From Paracidovorax wautersii (GTDB lineage Bacteria; Pseudomonadota; Gammaproteobacteria; Burkholderiales; Burkholderiaceae_C), in contig NZ_FONX01000003.1 in NCBI RefSeq assembly GCF_900113035.1, positions 342,126-406,125 on the forward strand: a stretch of 64,000 nt of DNA, in the 5' to 3' direction. Position numbers and translations under genes: made by a program. Positions 1 to 9,878 of the stretch are shown piece by piece. The notes under the pieces are model-generated. The model was not told the DNA's origin and did no database searches. It saw nothing but the letters and a program-made list of their open reading frames with translations. Each line of letters starts with the position of its first letter. Within the stretch, counting starts at the first letter, position 1.

Positions 1-171
1 CAGGCGCTGGCTGATCTGCTGCTCGATCTGCCGGCTGCAGGCCAGCAGGCGCAGCCAGATCTTCAGGTCGATATGGTCGCCCGCGACGGCGCGGGCCTCG
101 TGGCCGATGCGCTCGTCGTCGAGCACGGGCGCCGGCGCCTGGGGGGTGTGGTTGCTGCGGCTGCGCTCCAT
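1..171 (-). CDS. MarR-family transcriptional regulator (5' part only)
   Basis: Only the N-terminal 57 residues are inside the window; the gene continues past the left edge. The stretch IDLKIWLRLLACSRQIEQQI matches the first helix of MarR-family winged-helix regulators. The ATG lies one base after the SDR stop codon, so it is the third gene of the flavoprotein-SDR-MarR operon. By family knowledge such regulators in aromatic-CoA clusters usually respond to an aromatic acid or its CoA thioester. That role is inferred from position; the DNA-binding part lies outside the window. Confidence 0.7.
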   Translation of the reverse strand, partial: MERSRSNHTPQAPAPVLDDERIGHEARAVAGDHIDLKIWLRLLACSRQIEQQISQRL

Positions 172-172
172 G

Positions 173-985
173 TCACATCACCTCGCCGCCCGAGACGGAA
201 ATCGCCTGCCCCGTGACCGCCGCCGCGCCCGCGCCGCAGAGCCAGGCCACCGTGTCGGCCACCTCGTCGGGCGCCACCAGCCGGCCCTGCGGGTTGCCGC
301 GCACGAACTCGGCCCGCGCCGCCTCGGCGCTGCGGCCGGTCTTGGCGGCCACGCGCTCCACGCTCTCGCGCACGATGTCGGTGTCGGTATAGCCCGGGCA
401 CACGGCGTTGACGGTGACGCCCTTGGCCGCCAGCTCCAGCGCCAGCGAACGGGTCAGCCCGATCACGCCGTGCTTGGCCGCCGCATAGGCCGCCACGTAG
501 GCATAGCCGCGCAGCCCCGCCGTGCTGGCGATGTTGACGATGCGCGCCGCGCCGCCGGCCGCGCCCACGGCCAGCAGGTCGGCCAGCGCCGCCTGGGTGC
601 AGGTGAAGGTGCCGGTCAGGTTCACGTCGAGCATGCGCTGCCAGTGGGCCGCGTCCATGCGGTGAAAGGGCGCGCTCTCCGCCTGGCCGGCGTTGTTGAC
701 CAGCACCGCCACCGGCCCGGCCGCGGCGCGCGCGGCGGCGAAGGCCTGGAACACGCTGGCCTCGGAAGTGATGTCGCAGGCCAGCGGCAGCGCCTGGGCC
801 GATGCGGGCAGCTGCGCGGCGAGCGCCTGCAGCACGTCCAGATTGCGGCCCAGCAGCGTGAGCCGCGCGCCGTCGGCCGCCAGCCGCCGGGCGATGGCCG
901 CGCCGATGCCGCGCCCCGCGCCGGTGATGACCGCATGGCGGCCGTGCAGCGCATTCGCTGCCATGGGGTGGGTGCCTGCAGCCAT
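173..985 (-). CDS. SDR-family NAD(P)-dependent oxidoreductase, probable 3-hydroxyacyl-CoA dehydrogenase type
   Basis: A 270-residue classical short-chain dehydrogenase. The nucleotide-binding motif TGAGRGIG is at residues 21-28, NNAG near 97-100, and the catalytic Ser154, Tyr167 and Lys171 (YxxxK) are all present. The start codon overlaps the stop codon of the upstream fused flavoprotein by one base (TGATG), so the two are translationally coupled. In comparable 2-aminobenzoyl-CoA or salicylyl-CoA clusters a dehydrogenase of this type acts on the hydroxyacyl-CoA formed after ring reduction. The exact substrate is inferred from context, not from the protein itself. Confidence 0.85.
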   Translation of the reverse strand: MAAGTHPMAANALHGRHAVITGAGRGIGAAIARRLAADGARLTLLGRNLDVLQALAAQLPASAQALPLACDITSEASVFQAFAAARAAAGPVAVLVNNAGQAESAPFHRMDAAHWQRMLDVNLTGTFTCTQAALADLLAVGAAGGAARIVNIASTAGLRGYAYVAAYAAAKHGVIGLTRSLALELAAKGVTVNAVCPGYTDTDIVRESVERVAAKTGRSAEAARAEFVRGNPQGRLVAPDEVADTVAWLCGAGAAAVTGQAISVSGGEVM

Positions 986-3351
986 CAGCCCGCCTCCGCC
1001 TGTTGCTGGGCGCGTTGCAGCGGCGAGAGCGCCGCCTGCGCAGCGGCTGCGCGCTCGCGCTCCAGGTTGCGTTCCAGCTGCACCTTGCCGGCCTGGTACT
1101 GCACCGGCCAGCGCACGTCGAAGTAGCCGATGCGCGCGGCTTCGTTCAGCGTCCAGGCCGGGTTGGCCAGGTGCGGGCGTGCCACGGCGCAGAGGTCGGC
1201 GCGGCCGGCCGCGATGATGCTGTTGACGTGGTCCGCCTCGGTGATGGCGCCGACCGCGATGGTCGGGATGCCCGCCTCGTTGCGCACCCGGTCGGCGAAG
1301 GGCGTCTGGAACATGCGGCCATAGACCGGCTTTTCCTGCTTGCTGACCTGGCCGGAGGAGCAGTCGATCATGTCGGCGCCGGCGGCCTTGAAGGCGCGGG
1401 CGATCTCCACCGCGTCGTCGGGGGTGATGCCGCCCTCGACCCAGTCGTGCGCCGAGATGCGCACCGAGATGGGCTTCTCGCCCGGCCAGGCGGCACGCAT
1501 GGCGGCGAACACCTCCAGCGGATAGCGCAGCCGGTTGGCGAGCGAGCCGCCGTATTCGTCGCTGCGGCGGTTGGTGAGCGGCGAGATGAAGCTGCTGAAC
1601 AGATAGCCGTGCGCGCAGTGGAATTCGAGCCAGTCGAAGCCGGCTTCGTCGGCCCAGCGGGTGGACTGCACGAACTCGCCCTGCACCCGGTCCATGTCGG
1701 CGCGGGTCATGGCGCGGGAGGTATCGCTCACGCCTTCGAGGTATTGCTGCGGCGAGGCCGAGAGCAGCGGCCAGCGCTCGCCCTCGGGCAGCGGCTGGTC
1801 GATGCCTTCCCAGGCCAGGCGCGTGGCGCCCTTGGCGCCGGCATGGCCGAGCTGGATCGCCATGCGGGCGCCGCCGTGCGCATGCGCGTAATCGACGATG
1901 CGCTTCCAGCCATCGCGCTGCGCCTCGTTCCAGAGGCCCGGGCAGCCGGGCGTGATGCGCGCATCGGGCGAGGGGCAGGTCATCTCGGTGAACACCAGCC
2001 CCGCCCCGCCCATGGCGCGCGCGCCCAGGTGGACGAGGTGGTAGTCGCCCGGCAGGCCGTCGCCGGCGCACGAATACTGGGCCATGGGCGAGACCACGAC
2101 GCGGTTCTTGAGCGTGACGCCGCGCAGCGTGAAGGGCGTGAACATGGGCGGCACGGCCCGCCGGTCGGCACGGCGCTGGGGCAGGCCGGAGCGCTGGGCG
2201 ATCCAGTCTTCGTAGCGCTCCACATAGCCCGCATCGCGCAGCCGCAGGTTCTCGTGGCTGATGCGCTGGCTGCGCGTGAGCAGCGAATAGGCGAACTGCT
2301 CGGGCGGCAGGCTGGCGTAGCGCTCGACGTTCTCGAACCACTCGGTGGAATTGCGCGCCGCGTTCTGGATCTTCAGCACCTCCACGCTGCGCACGGCCTC
2401 GTAGTCGGCCAGCGCGGCGGCCAGGTCGCCGGGCCGGCGGCCGATGCAGCGCGCCAGCTCGATCGCGTCTTCCAGCGCGAGCTTGGTGCCCGAGCCGATG
2501 GAGAAATGCGCCGTGTGCGCCGCATCGCCCATCAGCACCACCGGCGCCTGGCCGTTGTGGTGCACCCAGCGCTGGCAGATCACGCGCGGAAAGCGGATCC
2601 ACTGCGCCGAGCCGCGCAGATGCGCGGCGTTGGAGATGAGCGGATGGCCGCCCAGGTGGCGCGCGAAGAGCTTTTCGCAGAAGGCGATGGCGTCTTCCTT
2701 CTCCATCGTGTCCAGGCCCGCGGCGCGCCAGACGCTCTCGGGCGCCTCCACGATGAAGGTGGAGGTGTTGGCGTCGAAGCGGTAGGCGTGGGCCTGGAAC
2801 CAGCCGTGCTCGGTCTTCTCGAAGGCGAAGGTGAAGGCGTCGAACAGCTGCTGCGTGCCCAGCCAGACGAAGCGGCACAGGCGCAGGTCGATGTCGGGCT
2901 GGTAGGTGGCGGCGTACTTGGTGCGGATGCGGCTGTTGAGGCCGTCGGCCGCGATCACGAGGTCGGCGTCGGCATAGTCCTCATCGCTTTGCACGTCGGT
3001 CTCGAAGACCAGCTGCACGCCCAGTTCCTCGCAGCGCGCCTGCAGGATGTTGAGCAGGCGCTTGCGCCCGATGCCGCAGAAGCCGTGGCCGCCGGAGCGC
3101 ACCATCTCCCCGTGGATGTGTACCTCGATGTCGTCCCAGTGGTTGAACGCATCGAGGATCTGCCCGGCCGTGACCGGGTCGGCCGCCTGCAGGTGGCCCA
3201 GCGTCTGGTCGGAGAAGACCACGCCCCAGCCGAAGGTGTCGTAGGGCCGGTTGCGCTCGACCACGCGGATGTCGTGCGACGGGTCCTGCAGCTTCATGAG
3301 CAGCGCGAAATACAGGCCCGAGGGACCGCCGCCGATGCACACAATCTTCAT
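985..3351 (-). CDS. Bifunctional salicylyl-CoA 5-hydroxylase / 2-aminobenzoyl-CoA monooxygenase-reductase type flavoprotein
   Basis: A 788-residue fusion of two flavoenzymes. Residues 1 to about 390 are an FAD aromatic monooxygenase, with [14 protein letters not shown] at the N-terminus and the FAD-binding [14 protein letters not shown] near residue 285. From about residue 402 there is an Old Yellow Enzyme-type NADH:flavin oxidoreductase ([15 protein letters not shown]...SPMAQYSC). This architecture is known from 2-aminobenzoyl-CoA monooxygenase/reductase and the salicylyl-CoA 5-hydroxylase family, which hydroxylate and partly reduce the ring of the CoA thioester. The start at MKIVCIGG is preferred over an ATG 18 bases upstream because it places the Rossmann motif at the very N-terminus. 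The substrate (anthraniloyl- or salicylyl-CoA) cannot be settled from sequence. Confidence 0.85.
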   Translation of the reverse strand: MKIVCIGGGPSGLYFALLMKLQDPSHDIRVVERNRPYDTFGWGVVFSDQTLGHLQAADPVTAGQILDAFNHWDDIEVHIHGEMVRSGGHGFCGIGRKRLLNILQARCEELGVQLVFETDVQSDEDYADADLVIAADGLNSRIRTKYAATYQPDIDLRLCRFVWLGTQQLFDAFTFAFEKTEHGWFQAHAYRFDANTSTFIVEAPESVWRAAGLDTMEKEDAIAFCEKLFARHLGGHPLISNAAHLRGSAQWIRFPRVICQRWVHHNGQAPVVLMGDAAHTAHFSIGSGTKLALEDAIELARCIGRRPGDLAAALADYEAVRSVEVLKIQNAARNSTEWFENVERYASLPPEQFAYSLLTRSQRISHENLRLRDAGYVERYEDWIAQRSGLPQRRADRRAVPPMFTPFTLRGVTLKNRVVVSPMAQYSCAGDGLPGDYHLVHLGARAMGGAGLVFTEMTCPSPDARITPGCPGLWNEAQRDGWKRIVDYAHAHGGARMAIQLGHAGAKGATRLAWEGIDQPLPEGERWPLLSASPQQYLEGVSDTSRAMTRADMDRVQGEFVQSTRWADEAGFDWLEFHCAHGYLFSSFISPLTNRRSDEYGGSLANRLRYPLEVFAAMRAAWPGEKPISVRISAHDWVEGGITPDDAVEIARAFKAAGADMIDCSSGQVSKQEKPVYGRMFQTPFADRVRNEAGIPTIAVGAITEADHVNSIIAAGRADLCAVARPHLANPAWTLNEAARIGYFDVRWPVQYQAGKVQLERNLERERAAAAQAALSPLQRAQQQAEAG

Positions 3352-3473
3352 GACATGCCGCCTTCGCAATTACTGGAGCGGCCAGTCTGCGGGCTATTAG
3401 TTTAGTTGTCAATCAAATCAACCCGCATTGCGGCGGTGCGCTTTTCGGTGTCCGCGACACCGGCGCAGGCCCT

Positions 3474-3722
3474 TCAGCCGGGCCTGCAATCCACCGCGAT
3501 GCCGTAGAGCGCCAGCAGCCCCAGCACATGGCCCACGGCCACGCCGGGCTCGCCCGATTCGATGCGGCCGATGGTCTGCACATGCACGCCCAGCCGGGCG
3601 GCGGCCTGCGCCTGGCCCTCGCCGGCCGCGAGCCGTGCCTGCCGGGCCGCAGCCCCCAGGGCGCGGATGGCCGCGAGCGCTTCGTCTGCGATGGCGATGG
3701 AGATGCGTTTGCCTTGCGTCAT
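3474..3722 (-). CDS. Small XRE-type helix-turn-helix regulator
   Basis: An 82-residue protein consisting almost entirely of a Cro/C1-type HTH domain. The core reads [20 protein letters not shown] followed by VHVQTIGRIESGE. The length suits a stand-alone HTH protein or an antitoxin-like regulator, but no toxin gene sits beside it. It starts at the ATG encoding MTQGKRISIAI. Target and function are unknown. Confidence 0.7.
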   Translation of the reverse strand: MTQGKRISIAIADEALAAIRALGAAARQARLAAGEGQAQAAARLGVHVQTIGRIESGEPGVAVGHVLGLLALYGIAVDCRPG

Positions 3723-3775
3723 GCCGGCATTCTGCGGGATGGGCTGGCGCACGGCCCCAGCCGCGCTACCCGCCG

Positions 3776-3967
3776 TCAGCCCTTGCCGCTGCGGCGGCAC
3801 CGCTCGGAGCAGTACTTGACCTCTTCCCAGTTGCGCGCCCAGCTGCGCCGCCAGGTCATGGTCAGCCCGCAGGCCGCGCAGAGCTTGGCAGGCAGGCCCG
3901 CCTTGTTGCCGCGATGGGCGCCTGATGCGCGGGGTGGGTCGCTTTTGCCGCCGGGTTTCTTTGCCAT
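3776..3967 (-). CDS. DUF2256 domain-containing protein
   Basis: A 63-residue basic protein with a Cys-x2-Cys (LCAACG) and a Cys-x3-Cys (YCSERC) pair around the conserved WRRSWARNWEEVKYCSERCR block that typifies DUF2256. These cysteines probably bind one zinc ion. The family occurs widely in proteobacteria next to photolyase or cryptochrome-type genes, but none is present here. Function unknown. Confidence 0.8.
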   Translation of the reverse strand: MAKKPGGKSDPPRASGAHRGNKAGLPAKLCAACGLTMTWRRSWARNWEEVKYCSERCRRSGKG

Positions 3968-4014
3968 GGCGCGATGCTAAGAGCGACCGGCAAGGCCCCT
4001 GGGGCGTCGCGCCA

Positions 4015-4272
4015 TCACGGGCTCGCGGGCGCCTTCCCGGCCGGCGGCACCACGTGCGGCGATTCGGTGCCGTAGCTGTGCGCCGGGTCATAGATCTGGT
4101 CGCGCAGCAGGTAGCCCACGGCACTCGCCAGGATCAAGCCGGCGACGAGGGCCAGCAGGACGATGCGGACCGAGGGCACGCGGCGCCGTGCGTGCTCCGC
4201 CTCTTGCGCCTGGACGTGCGCGGGATGCGGTGAACCTGCGGGATCGCGGGGGGAATGTTGCGGTGTGACCAT
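4015..4272 (-). CDS. Small single-pass membrane protein, hypothetical
   Basis: An 85-residue protein with a polar, proline-rich N-terminus, an arginine patch (ARRRVPSVR), and one hydrophobic helix (IVLLALVAGLILASAVGYLL) followed by a short polar C-terminal tail. The charge pattern suggests an N-in orientation. The start is chosen because an AGGAG ribosome-binding site lies 7-10 bases upstream of this ATG. No family is recognised. Confidence 0.55.
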   Translation of the reverse strand: MVTPQHSPRDPAGSPHPAHVQAQEAEHARRRVPSVRIVLLALVAGLILASAVGYLLRDQIYDPAHSYGTESPHVVPPAGKAPASP

Positions 4273-4454
4273 GGTCGGGCTCCTGGGTGATTCAGCCCCC
4301 AAGCTACGCGCCCGCATCGGCCCAGGCTGTCGGACAAGGGAGGAGAAGGTGCTGAGGTTCCAAGCCCTCTGGCGGCCAGGCACCACCAACGGGTGCCCCG
4401 CCCACCTGATCGCCCGCCCTGCCCGGCAGCTCGCGGGTTCGCGTTTCCCCGGCC

Positions 4455-6746
4455 TCAGGCCTGCGCGCGCAGCGCACGGGCGGCCGCCACCATGTTGCCG
4501 AGGGCGGGAATCACCTCGGCCCACTGGCGGGTCTTGAGGCCGCAGTCGGGGTTGACCCAGAGGCGCTCGGCCGGCACCCGCTCGGCGGCCTTCTTCATCA
4601 GCTGCACCATGCGGTCCTGCGCCGGGATGTTGGGCGAGTGGATGTCATAGACGCCAGGGCCGATCTGGTTGGGGTAGTCGAAGCTCTCGAACGCGTCGAG
4701 CAGCTCCATGTCGGAGCGTGCGGTCTCGATGGTGATGACGTCGGCATCCATGTCGGCGATGGACGCGATGATGTCGTTGAACTCCGAATAGCACATGTGG
4801 GTGTGGATCTGGGTCTCGTCGCGCACGCCGTTGGCCGCGATGCGGAACGACTCCACGGCCCAGCCCAGGTAGTCCGCCCACTGCGACCGGCGCAGCGGCA
4901 GGCCTTCGCGCAGCGCGGCCTCGTCGATCTGGATGACCTTCACCCCGGCCCGCTCCAGGTCCAGCACCTCTTCGCGGATCGCCAGCGCCAGCTGCCTGCA
5001 GGAGGCGGCGCGCGGCTGGTCGTCGCGCACGAAGGACCAGTTCAGCAGCGTGACGGGCCCGGTCAGCATGCCCTTCATCGGCTTGGTGGTGAGCGCCTGG
5101 GCGTAGGCGATCCAGTCCACCGTCATCGCCCGGGGCCGGCGCACGTCGCCGAACAGGATGGGCGGCTTCACGCAGCGCGAGCCATACGACTGCACCCAGC
5201 CGAACTGGCTGAAGGCGTAGCCTTCGAGCTGCTCGCCGAAGTATTCGACCATGTCGTTGCGCTCGGCCTCGCCGTGCACCAGCACATCCAGCCCCAGGCG
5301 CTCCTGCTCGCGCACGCTGCGCTCGATCTCCGCCCGCATCAGGGCCTGGTAGCCGGCCTCGTCCAGCCGGCCGGCCTTGTAGTCGCTGCGCGCCTGGCGG
5401 ATCTCGGCGGTCTGCGGGAACGAGCCGATGGTGGTGGTCGGGTAGGCCGGCAGGTCCAGCACGGCCGCCTGCCGGGGCGCGCGCTGGGCATAGCCGCTGG
5501 CGCGCTGGCCCTGCCGGGCGGTGATGCCTTGCACGGCGGCCTGCACGGCCGGGTTGTGGACGCGGCGCGATGCGCGGCGCGCGGCCAGCGCGGCCTGGTT
5601 GGCCTGCAGCTCGGCGGCGACGGCGCCGCGCCCTTCGCGCAGCGCCCGGCCGAGCACGCGCAGCTCCTCCAGCTTCTGCAGCGCGAAGGCCAGCCAGGAG
5701 CGGACCTCCGCATCCATCTGCCGCTCGCTGGCCAGATCGACGGGCACGTGCAGCAGCGAGCACGAGGGCGCGAGCCAGAGCCGGTCGCCCAGGCGCTGCG
5801 CCAGCGGCTCCACCCAGTCGAGCACGGCCGCGAGGTCGGTCTTCCAGATGTTGCGGCCGTTGATCACGCCCAGCGACAGCACCTTGTGCGCGGGCAGCAG
5901 GTTGAGCAGCGGCAGCACGCCCGCACGGTCGTTGACGGCATCGACATGCAGGCCGGCCACGGGCAGGTTGGCCGCCAGATAGGCGTTGTCCTGCAGCTGG
6001 CCGAAGTACGTCGCCAGCAGGATCTTCACGCGGGCCGTCTTGAGGTGGTGGTAGGCCGTGTTGAAGGCATGCTGCCATTGCGCGTCCAGCTCGGTCACCA
6101 GCACGGGCTCGTCGATCTGCACCCACTCCACGCCCTGGGCGGCGAGCAGCTCCAGCAGTTCGGCATAGGCCGGCAGCAGGCGCTCCAGCAGGGCCAGGCG
6201 GCTGGAGCCGTCCTTGGACTTGCCGATGGACAGATAGGTGACCGGGCCGATGATCACCGGCTTGGCCGGCACGCCTTGTGCCTTGGCCTCGGCCAGCTGC
6301 GCCAGCAGCCGCGAGGCATCGAGCCGGAAGGTGGTGGCCGCGGTGAACTCCGGCACGATGTAGTGGTAGTTGGTGTCGAACCACTTGGTCATCTCGCCGG
6401 CCGCAACGCCCGCCGCGGGGCCGCCCGCCCCTTCGGCCGCAGGCGCCGATCGGCCCCGTGCCACGCGGAAATAGTTGTCCAGCGCATCGCCCGGCAGGCC
6501 CTGCACGCGCTGCGGCAGATGGCCCAGCAGGAAGCTGGTGTCCAGCACCTGGTCGTAGAACGAGAAGTCGCCCACGGGCACGAGATCCAGGCCCGCCTGC
6601 TGCTGCCAGTGGCGCTGGCGCAGCTGCGCGCCGAGCGCTTCGAGCGCGCCCAGCGGCGACGCGCCCTTCCAGTACGACTCCAGCGCGAACTTCAGTTCGC
6701 GCTGCGCGCCGATGCGGGGAAATCCAAGGTTGTGAATGGTGGTCAT
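4455..6746 (-). CDS. metE: Cobalamin-independent methionine synthase MetE
   Basis: A 763-residue protein, full length for MetE (5-methyltetrahydropteroyltriglutamate-homocysteine methyltransferase). The N-terminal half begins [20 protein letters not shown]. The C-terminal catalytic half carries the zinc-binding HTHMCYSEF and NPDCGLKTR motifs, and TTIGSFPQT marks the start of the second barrel. It catalyses the last step of methionine synthesis. It is divergent from metR, the classical arrangement in which MetR with homocysteine activates metE. Its methyl donor comes from MetF, encoded at 53910-54782. Confidence 0.97.
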   Translation of the reverse strand: MTTIHNLGFPRIGAQRELKFALESYWKGASPLGALEALGAQLRQRHWQQQAGLDLVPVGDFSFYDQVLDTSFLLGHLPQRVQGLPGDALDNYFRVARGRSAPAAEGAGGPAAGVAAGEMTKWFDTNYHYIVPEFTAATTFRLDASRLLAQLAEAKAQGVPAKPVIIGPVTYLSIGKSKDGSSRLALLERLLPAYAELLELLAAQGVEWVQIDEPVLVTELDAQWQHAFNTAYHHLKTARVKILLATYFGQLQDNAYLAANLPVAGLHVDAVNDRAGVLPLLNLLPAHKVLSLGVINGRNIWKTDLAAVLDWVEPLAQRLGDRLWLAPSCSLLHVPVDLASERQMDAEVRSWLAFALQKLEELRVLGRALREGRGAVAAELQANQAALAARRASRRVHNPAVQAAVQGITARQGQRASGYAQRAPRQAAVLDLPAYPTTTIGSFPQTAEIRQARSDYKAGRLDEAGYQALMRAEIERSVREQERLGLDVLVHGEAERNDMVEYFGEQLEGYAFSQFGWVQSYGSRCVKPPILFGDVRRPRAMTVDWIAYAQALTTKPMKGMLTGPVTLLNWSFVRDDQPRAASCRQLALAIREEVLDLERAGVKVIQIDEAALREGLPLRRSQWADYLGWAVESFRIAANGVRDETQIHTHMCYSEFNDIIASIADMDADVITIETARSDMELLDAFESFDYPNQIGPGVYDIHSPNIPAQDRMVQLMKKAAERVPAERLWVNPDCGLKTRQWAEVIPALGNMVAAARALRAQA

Positions 6747-6810
6747 GAGGCTGCTCGCAAAACAGGAAATCGAAGAACGGAGCGCATCCTAGGTCTGCAG
6801 ACCCATGAAG

Positions 6811-6823
6811 TAAAATGGTTTTA
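6811..6823. promoter_or_regulatory. Dyad in the metE-metR intergenic region, candidate MetR-linked site
   Basis: The 108-bp divergent spacer contains the dyad TAAAA-TGG-TTTTA. Further right, at 6836-6856, TGAA and TTCA half-sites flank a 9-bp spacer and resemble the known TGAA-n5-TTCA MetR motif with a longer gap. Either could be the MetR operator; this is inferred from position only. Confidence 0.35.
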
Positions 6824-6854
6824 TCTCACCAATCCATGAACTCCACTCATTCAA

Positions 6855-7766
6855 ATGCTGGAACGAATCCACCTGTCCATCGTGCGTGAGGTCGAGCAGC
6901 AGGGCTCGCTGACGGCCGCGGCCGAGGTGCTGCACGTCACCCAGTCGGCGCTCAGCCACAGCATGAAGAAGCTCGAACAGCAGCTGGGCACCGACGTGTG
7001 GCTGCGCGAAGGCCGCAGCCTGCGGCTCACCCAGGCGGGGGAATATCTGCTGGCCGTGGCCCACCGCGTGCTGCCCCAGCTCGATCTGGCCGAAGACCGG
7101 CTGCGCCAGTTCGCCCGGGGCGAGCGCGGCGCGCTGCGCATCGGCATGGAATGCCATCCCTGCTACCAGTGGCTGCTGAAGATCGTTTCGCCCTACCTCG
7201 CGGCCTGGCCCGACGTGGATGTGGACGTGAAGCAGAAATTCCAGTTCGGCGGCATCGGCGCCCTCTTCGGCTACGAGATCGACCTGCTGGTCACGCCCGA
7301 CCCGCTGCACAAGCCCGGCCTGCATTTCGAGCCCGTCTTCGACTACGAGCAGGTGCTGGTCGTCGCCGCCAGCCACCCGCTGGCCCAGGCCGGCCACGTC
7401 CGCCCGCGCGACCTGGCGGGCGAAGTGCTCATCACCTACCCCGTGCCCACCGACCGGCTGGACATCTACACCCAGTTCCTGCTGCCCGCCGGCATCGCGC
7501 CCCGCCGCCACAAGGCCATCGAGACCACGGACATCATGCTGCAGATGGTCGCCAGCCAGCGCGGCGTGGCCGCGCTGCCGCGCTGGCTGGTGCAGGACTA
7601 CGCCGCGCGCCTGGACATCGTTCCCGTGCGCCTGGGCGCCAAGGGCATCGCCAAGCAGATCCACCTGGGGGCGCGGGAGGCGGATCTGGATACGGATTAT
7701 CTGCAGGCCTTCGTGGAACTGGCGCGCGGCCCGCTGGCGGCCTCCGCCGGACCGGCAGGCGGTTGA
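6855..7766 (+). CDS. metR: LysR-type activator of methionine genes, MetR
   Basis: A 303-residue LysR-family protein. The winged HTH is at residues 1-60 (GSLTAAAEVLHVTQSALSHSMKKLE), followed by the effector-binding domain, which includes LITYPVPTDRLDIYTQFLLPAG, a segment characteristic of MetR. It is divergent from metE with a 108-bp spacer. Homocysteine is the family co-inducer. A decayed copy of the 3' part of this gene lies at about 18158-18404. Confidence 0.93.
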   Translation: MLERIHLSIVREVEQQGSLTAAAEVLHVTQSALSHSMKKLEQQLGTDVWLREGRSLRLTQAGEYLLAVAHRVLPQLDLAEDRLRQFARGERGALRIGMECHPCYQWLLKIVSPYLAAWPDVDVDVKQKFQFGGIGALFGYEIDLLVTPDPLHKPGLHFEPVFDYEQVLVVAASHPLAQAGHVRPRDLAGEVLITYPVPTDRLDIYTQFLLPAGIAPRRHKAIETTDIMLQMVASQRGVAALPRWLVQDYAARLDIVPVRLGAKGIAKQIHLGAREADLDTDYLQAFVELARGPLAASAGPAGG

Positions 7767-7788
7767 GGGCGGCGCTGCCGCGCCGGGT

Positions 7789-8649
7789 TCAGCGGTAGCG
7801 CTCCTCCAGCGCGTCCCAGTGCGGCTTGCCCACCAGCCGCTGCCGCTCGGCGAAAGGCGCGACCAGGCCGCTCGACTCCTGCACCTCCTTCGCATCGCGC
7901 AGCACCGTCAGCGCCTTCTGCATGCCGGCGACGGCGCCCTGCAGGGCCGCGTTCGCATACAGCACGAGGCCGTAGCCGAGCCCGCCCAGCTCTTGCGCGT
8001 TGAAGATGGGCGTCTTGCCGCCGATGACCATGTTCATCAGCTGCGGGCGGGCCAGGCGCGCGGGCAGCGCGCGGATCTCGTCGGCCGTGGTCACCGCCTC
8101 GACGAAGAGGATGTCCGCGCCCGCTTCGGCGAAACGCTCCGCCCGCTCCACCGCCGCATCGAAACCGTGGGTCGCTGCAGCGTCGGTGCGCGCCATGATG
8201 AGCAGGTCGGGGTCGCGCCGGGCATCCACCGCGGCGCGGATCTTGCCCACGGCCTCCTCGGTGGAGATGACCTCCTTGCCCGAGAAGTGCCCGCAACGCT
8301 TGGGCGCCACCTGGTCTTCCAGCTGGATGCAGTCCGCCCCGGCGCGCTCCAGCGTGCGCACCGTGTGGTACACGTTCAGCGCGTTGCCGAAGCCCGTGTC
8401 GGCATCGACGATCAGCGGCAGCTCCACCGCGTCGCGGATGCGCGCCGTGTGGTCCGCGATCTCCGCCAGGCCCATGAACGCCTGGTCCGGCATGCCGAAC
8501 CACATGTTGGTGACGCCGGCGCCGGTGACGTAGATCGCCTCGAAGCCCAGGTCTTCGATCACCCGGGCCGAGAGCGCGTTGAACGCCCCGGGAACGAGCA
8601 CGCCGCGGCGCGCCTCCGCCAGGGCCCGCAGTTGCTTGCGTGTGGACAT
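7789..8649 (-). CDS. Isocitrate lyase/PEP mutase family protein
   Basis: A 286-residue member of the ICL/PEPM superfamily, with VPGAFNALSARVIEDLGFEAIYVTG at the N-terminus, the metal-binding DADTGFGN, and the catalytic-loop region KRCGHFSGKEVI. Its place as the last gene of the prpC-acnD-prpF operon suggests 2-methylisocitrate lyase activity. However, the N-terminal wording (GVTNMWFGMPDQAFM) is closer to the oxaloacetate-decarboxylase/dimethylmalate-lyase branch than to classical PrpB. The start MSTRKQ is preferred over an ATG 15 bases upstream because AAGGAA lies 7 bases before it. It converges on metR with a 22-bp gap. Confidence 0.8.
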   Translation of the reverse strand: MSTRKQLRALAEARRGVLVPGAFNALSARVIEDLGFEAIYVTGAGVTNMWFGMPDQAFMGLAEIADHTARIRDAVELPLIVDADTGFGNALNVYHTVRTLERAGADCIQLEDQVAPKRCGHFSGKEVISTEEAVGKIRAAVDARRDPDLLIMARTDAAATHGFDAAVERAERFAEAGADILFVEAVTTADEIRALPARLARPQLMNMVIGGKTPIFNAQELGGLGYGLVLYANAALQGAVAGMQKALTVLRDAKEVQESSGLVAPFAERQRLVGKPHWDALEERYR

Positions 8650-8675
8650 CGGTGTTTCCTTCATTCGATAACGGA

Positions 8676-9878
8676 TCAGAAGCAGTCGCCGGGCACCCGC
8701 ACCCAGCCTTCCATGAGGATGCGCGCGCTGCGGCTCATGCGCGCCTTGGTCACCACCCAGCGGCCCTCCACCTGCGCGGCTTCGGCGCCCACGCGCAGCG
8801 TGCCGGAGGGGTGGCCGAAGCGCACCGCCGCGCGCGTGCCGCCGCCGCCAGCGGCCCGGTGCACCAGCGTGCCGGGCACGGCCGCCGCCGCGCCGATGGC
8901 CACGGCCGCCGTGCCCATCATGGCGTGGTGCAGCCGGCCCATGGAGAGCGCGCGCACCAGCAGGTCCACCTCAGCCGCGCGCACCGGCTTGCCGCTGGAG
9001 GCGGTGTAGCCGGCAGGCGGCGCCACGAAAGCGACCTTGGGCGTGTGCTGGCGGCCCGCGGCCTCTTGCAGCCGGCCGATCAGGCCCATGCGCAGGGCGC
9101 CTTGCGCGCGGATGGCCTCGAAGCGCGCCAGCGCCGCGGCGTCGCCGTTGATCGCGTCCTGCAGCTCGGTGCCGTCGTAGCCCAGGGCCGACGCCTCCAC
9201 GAACACGGTGGGAATGCCGGCGTTGATGAGCGTGGCCTGCAGGGCGCCGACGCCGGGCACCTCCAGCGTATCGACGACATTGCCGGTGGGGAACATGGCG
9301 CCGCCGCCAGCACCAGTGCCGTCGCCCTCGTCCGCCGGGTCGATGAATTCGAGCGGCACTTCGGCCGCGGGAAAGGTGACGCCGTCCAGCTCGAAATCGC
9401 CCGTCTCCTGCACCGCGCCACCGGCGATGGGCACGTGGGCCACGATGGTCTTGCCGATGTTGGCCTGCCAGATGCGCACCGTGCAGATGCCGTCCTGCGG
9501 GATGCGCGCCGCGTCGATGAAGCCGGCCTGCACGGCGTAGGGGCCGACGGCGGCCGAGAGGTTGCCGCAGTTGCCGCTCCAGTCCACGAAGGCCTGGTCG
9601 ATGGCCACCTGCCCGAAGAGGTAGTCCACATCGTGCCCCGGCTGCGTGGGGGCGCCGATGATCACCGCCTTGCTGGTGCTCGACGTGGCGCCGCCCATGC
9701 CGTCGGTCTGCTTGCCGTAGGGGTCGGGGCTGCCGATCACGCGCAGCAGCAGCCGGTCGCGCGCCGCGCCGGGGCGCTGGGCCGCTGGCGGCAGGTCCTG
9801 CAGGCGGAAGAACACGCCCTTGCTGGTGCCGCCGCGCAGGTAGGTGGCGGGGATGCGGATCTGGGGAACGGATGTCAT
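8676..9878 (-). CDS. prpF: 2-methylaconitate cis-trans isomerase PrpF
   Basis: A 400-residue PrpF-family protein. The N-terminus PATYLRGGTSKGVFF is diagnostic. Lys70 (TSSTSK) and Cys104 (SGNCGNLSAAVG) correspond to the active-site Lys and Cys described for Shewanella PrpF. It works with AcnD: AcnD dehydrates 2-methylcitrate to a 2-methylaconitate isomer that PrpF converts to the form used by the aconitase. The start overlaps the acnD stop by 4 bases (ATGA), so the two are translationally coupled. Confidence 0.95.
   Translation of the reverse strand: MTSVPQIRIPATYLRGGTSKGVFFRLQDLPPAAQRPGAARDRLLLRVIGSPDPYGKQTDGMGGATSSTSKAVIIGAPTQPGHDVDYLFGQVAIDQAFVDWSGNCGNLSAAVGPYAVQAGFIDAARIPQDGICTVRIWQANIGKTIVAHVPIAGGAVQETGDFELDGVTFPAAEVPLEFIDPADEGDGTGAGGGAMFPTGNVVDTLEVPGVGALQATLINAGIPTVFVEASALGYDGTELQDAINGDAAALARFEAIRAQGALRMGLIGRLQEAAGRQHTPKVAFVAPPAGYTASSGKPVRAAEVDLLVRALSMGRLHHAMMGTAAVAIGAAAAVPGTLVHRAAGGGGTRAAVRFGHPSGTLRVGAEAAQVEGRWVVTKARMSRSARILMEGWVRVPGDCF

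Noticed and set aside
4638..6839. A 733-codon plus-strand open frame opposite metE
   Set aside because: Composition-driven shadow rich in Val, Gly, His and Gln with no recognisable domain.
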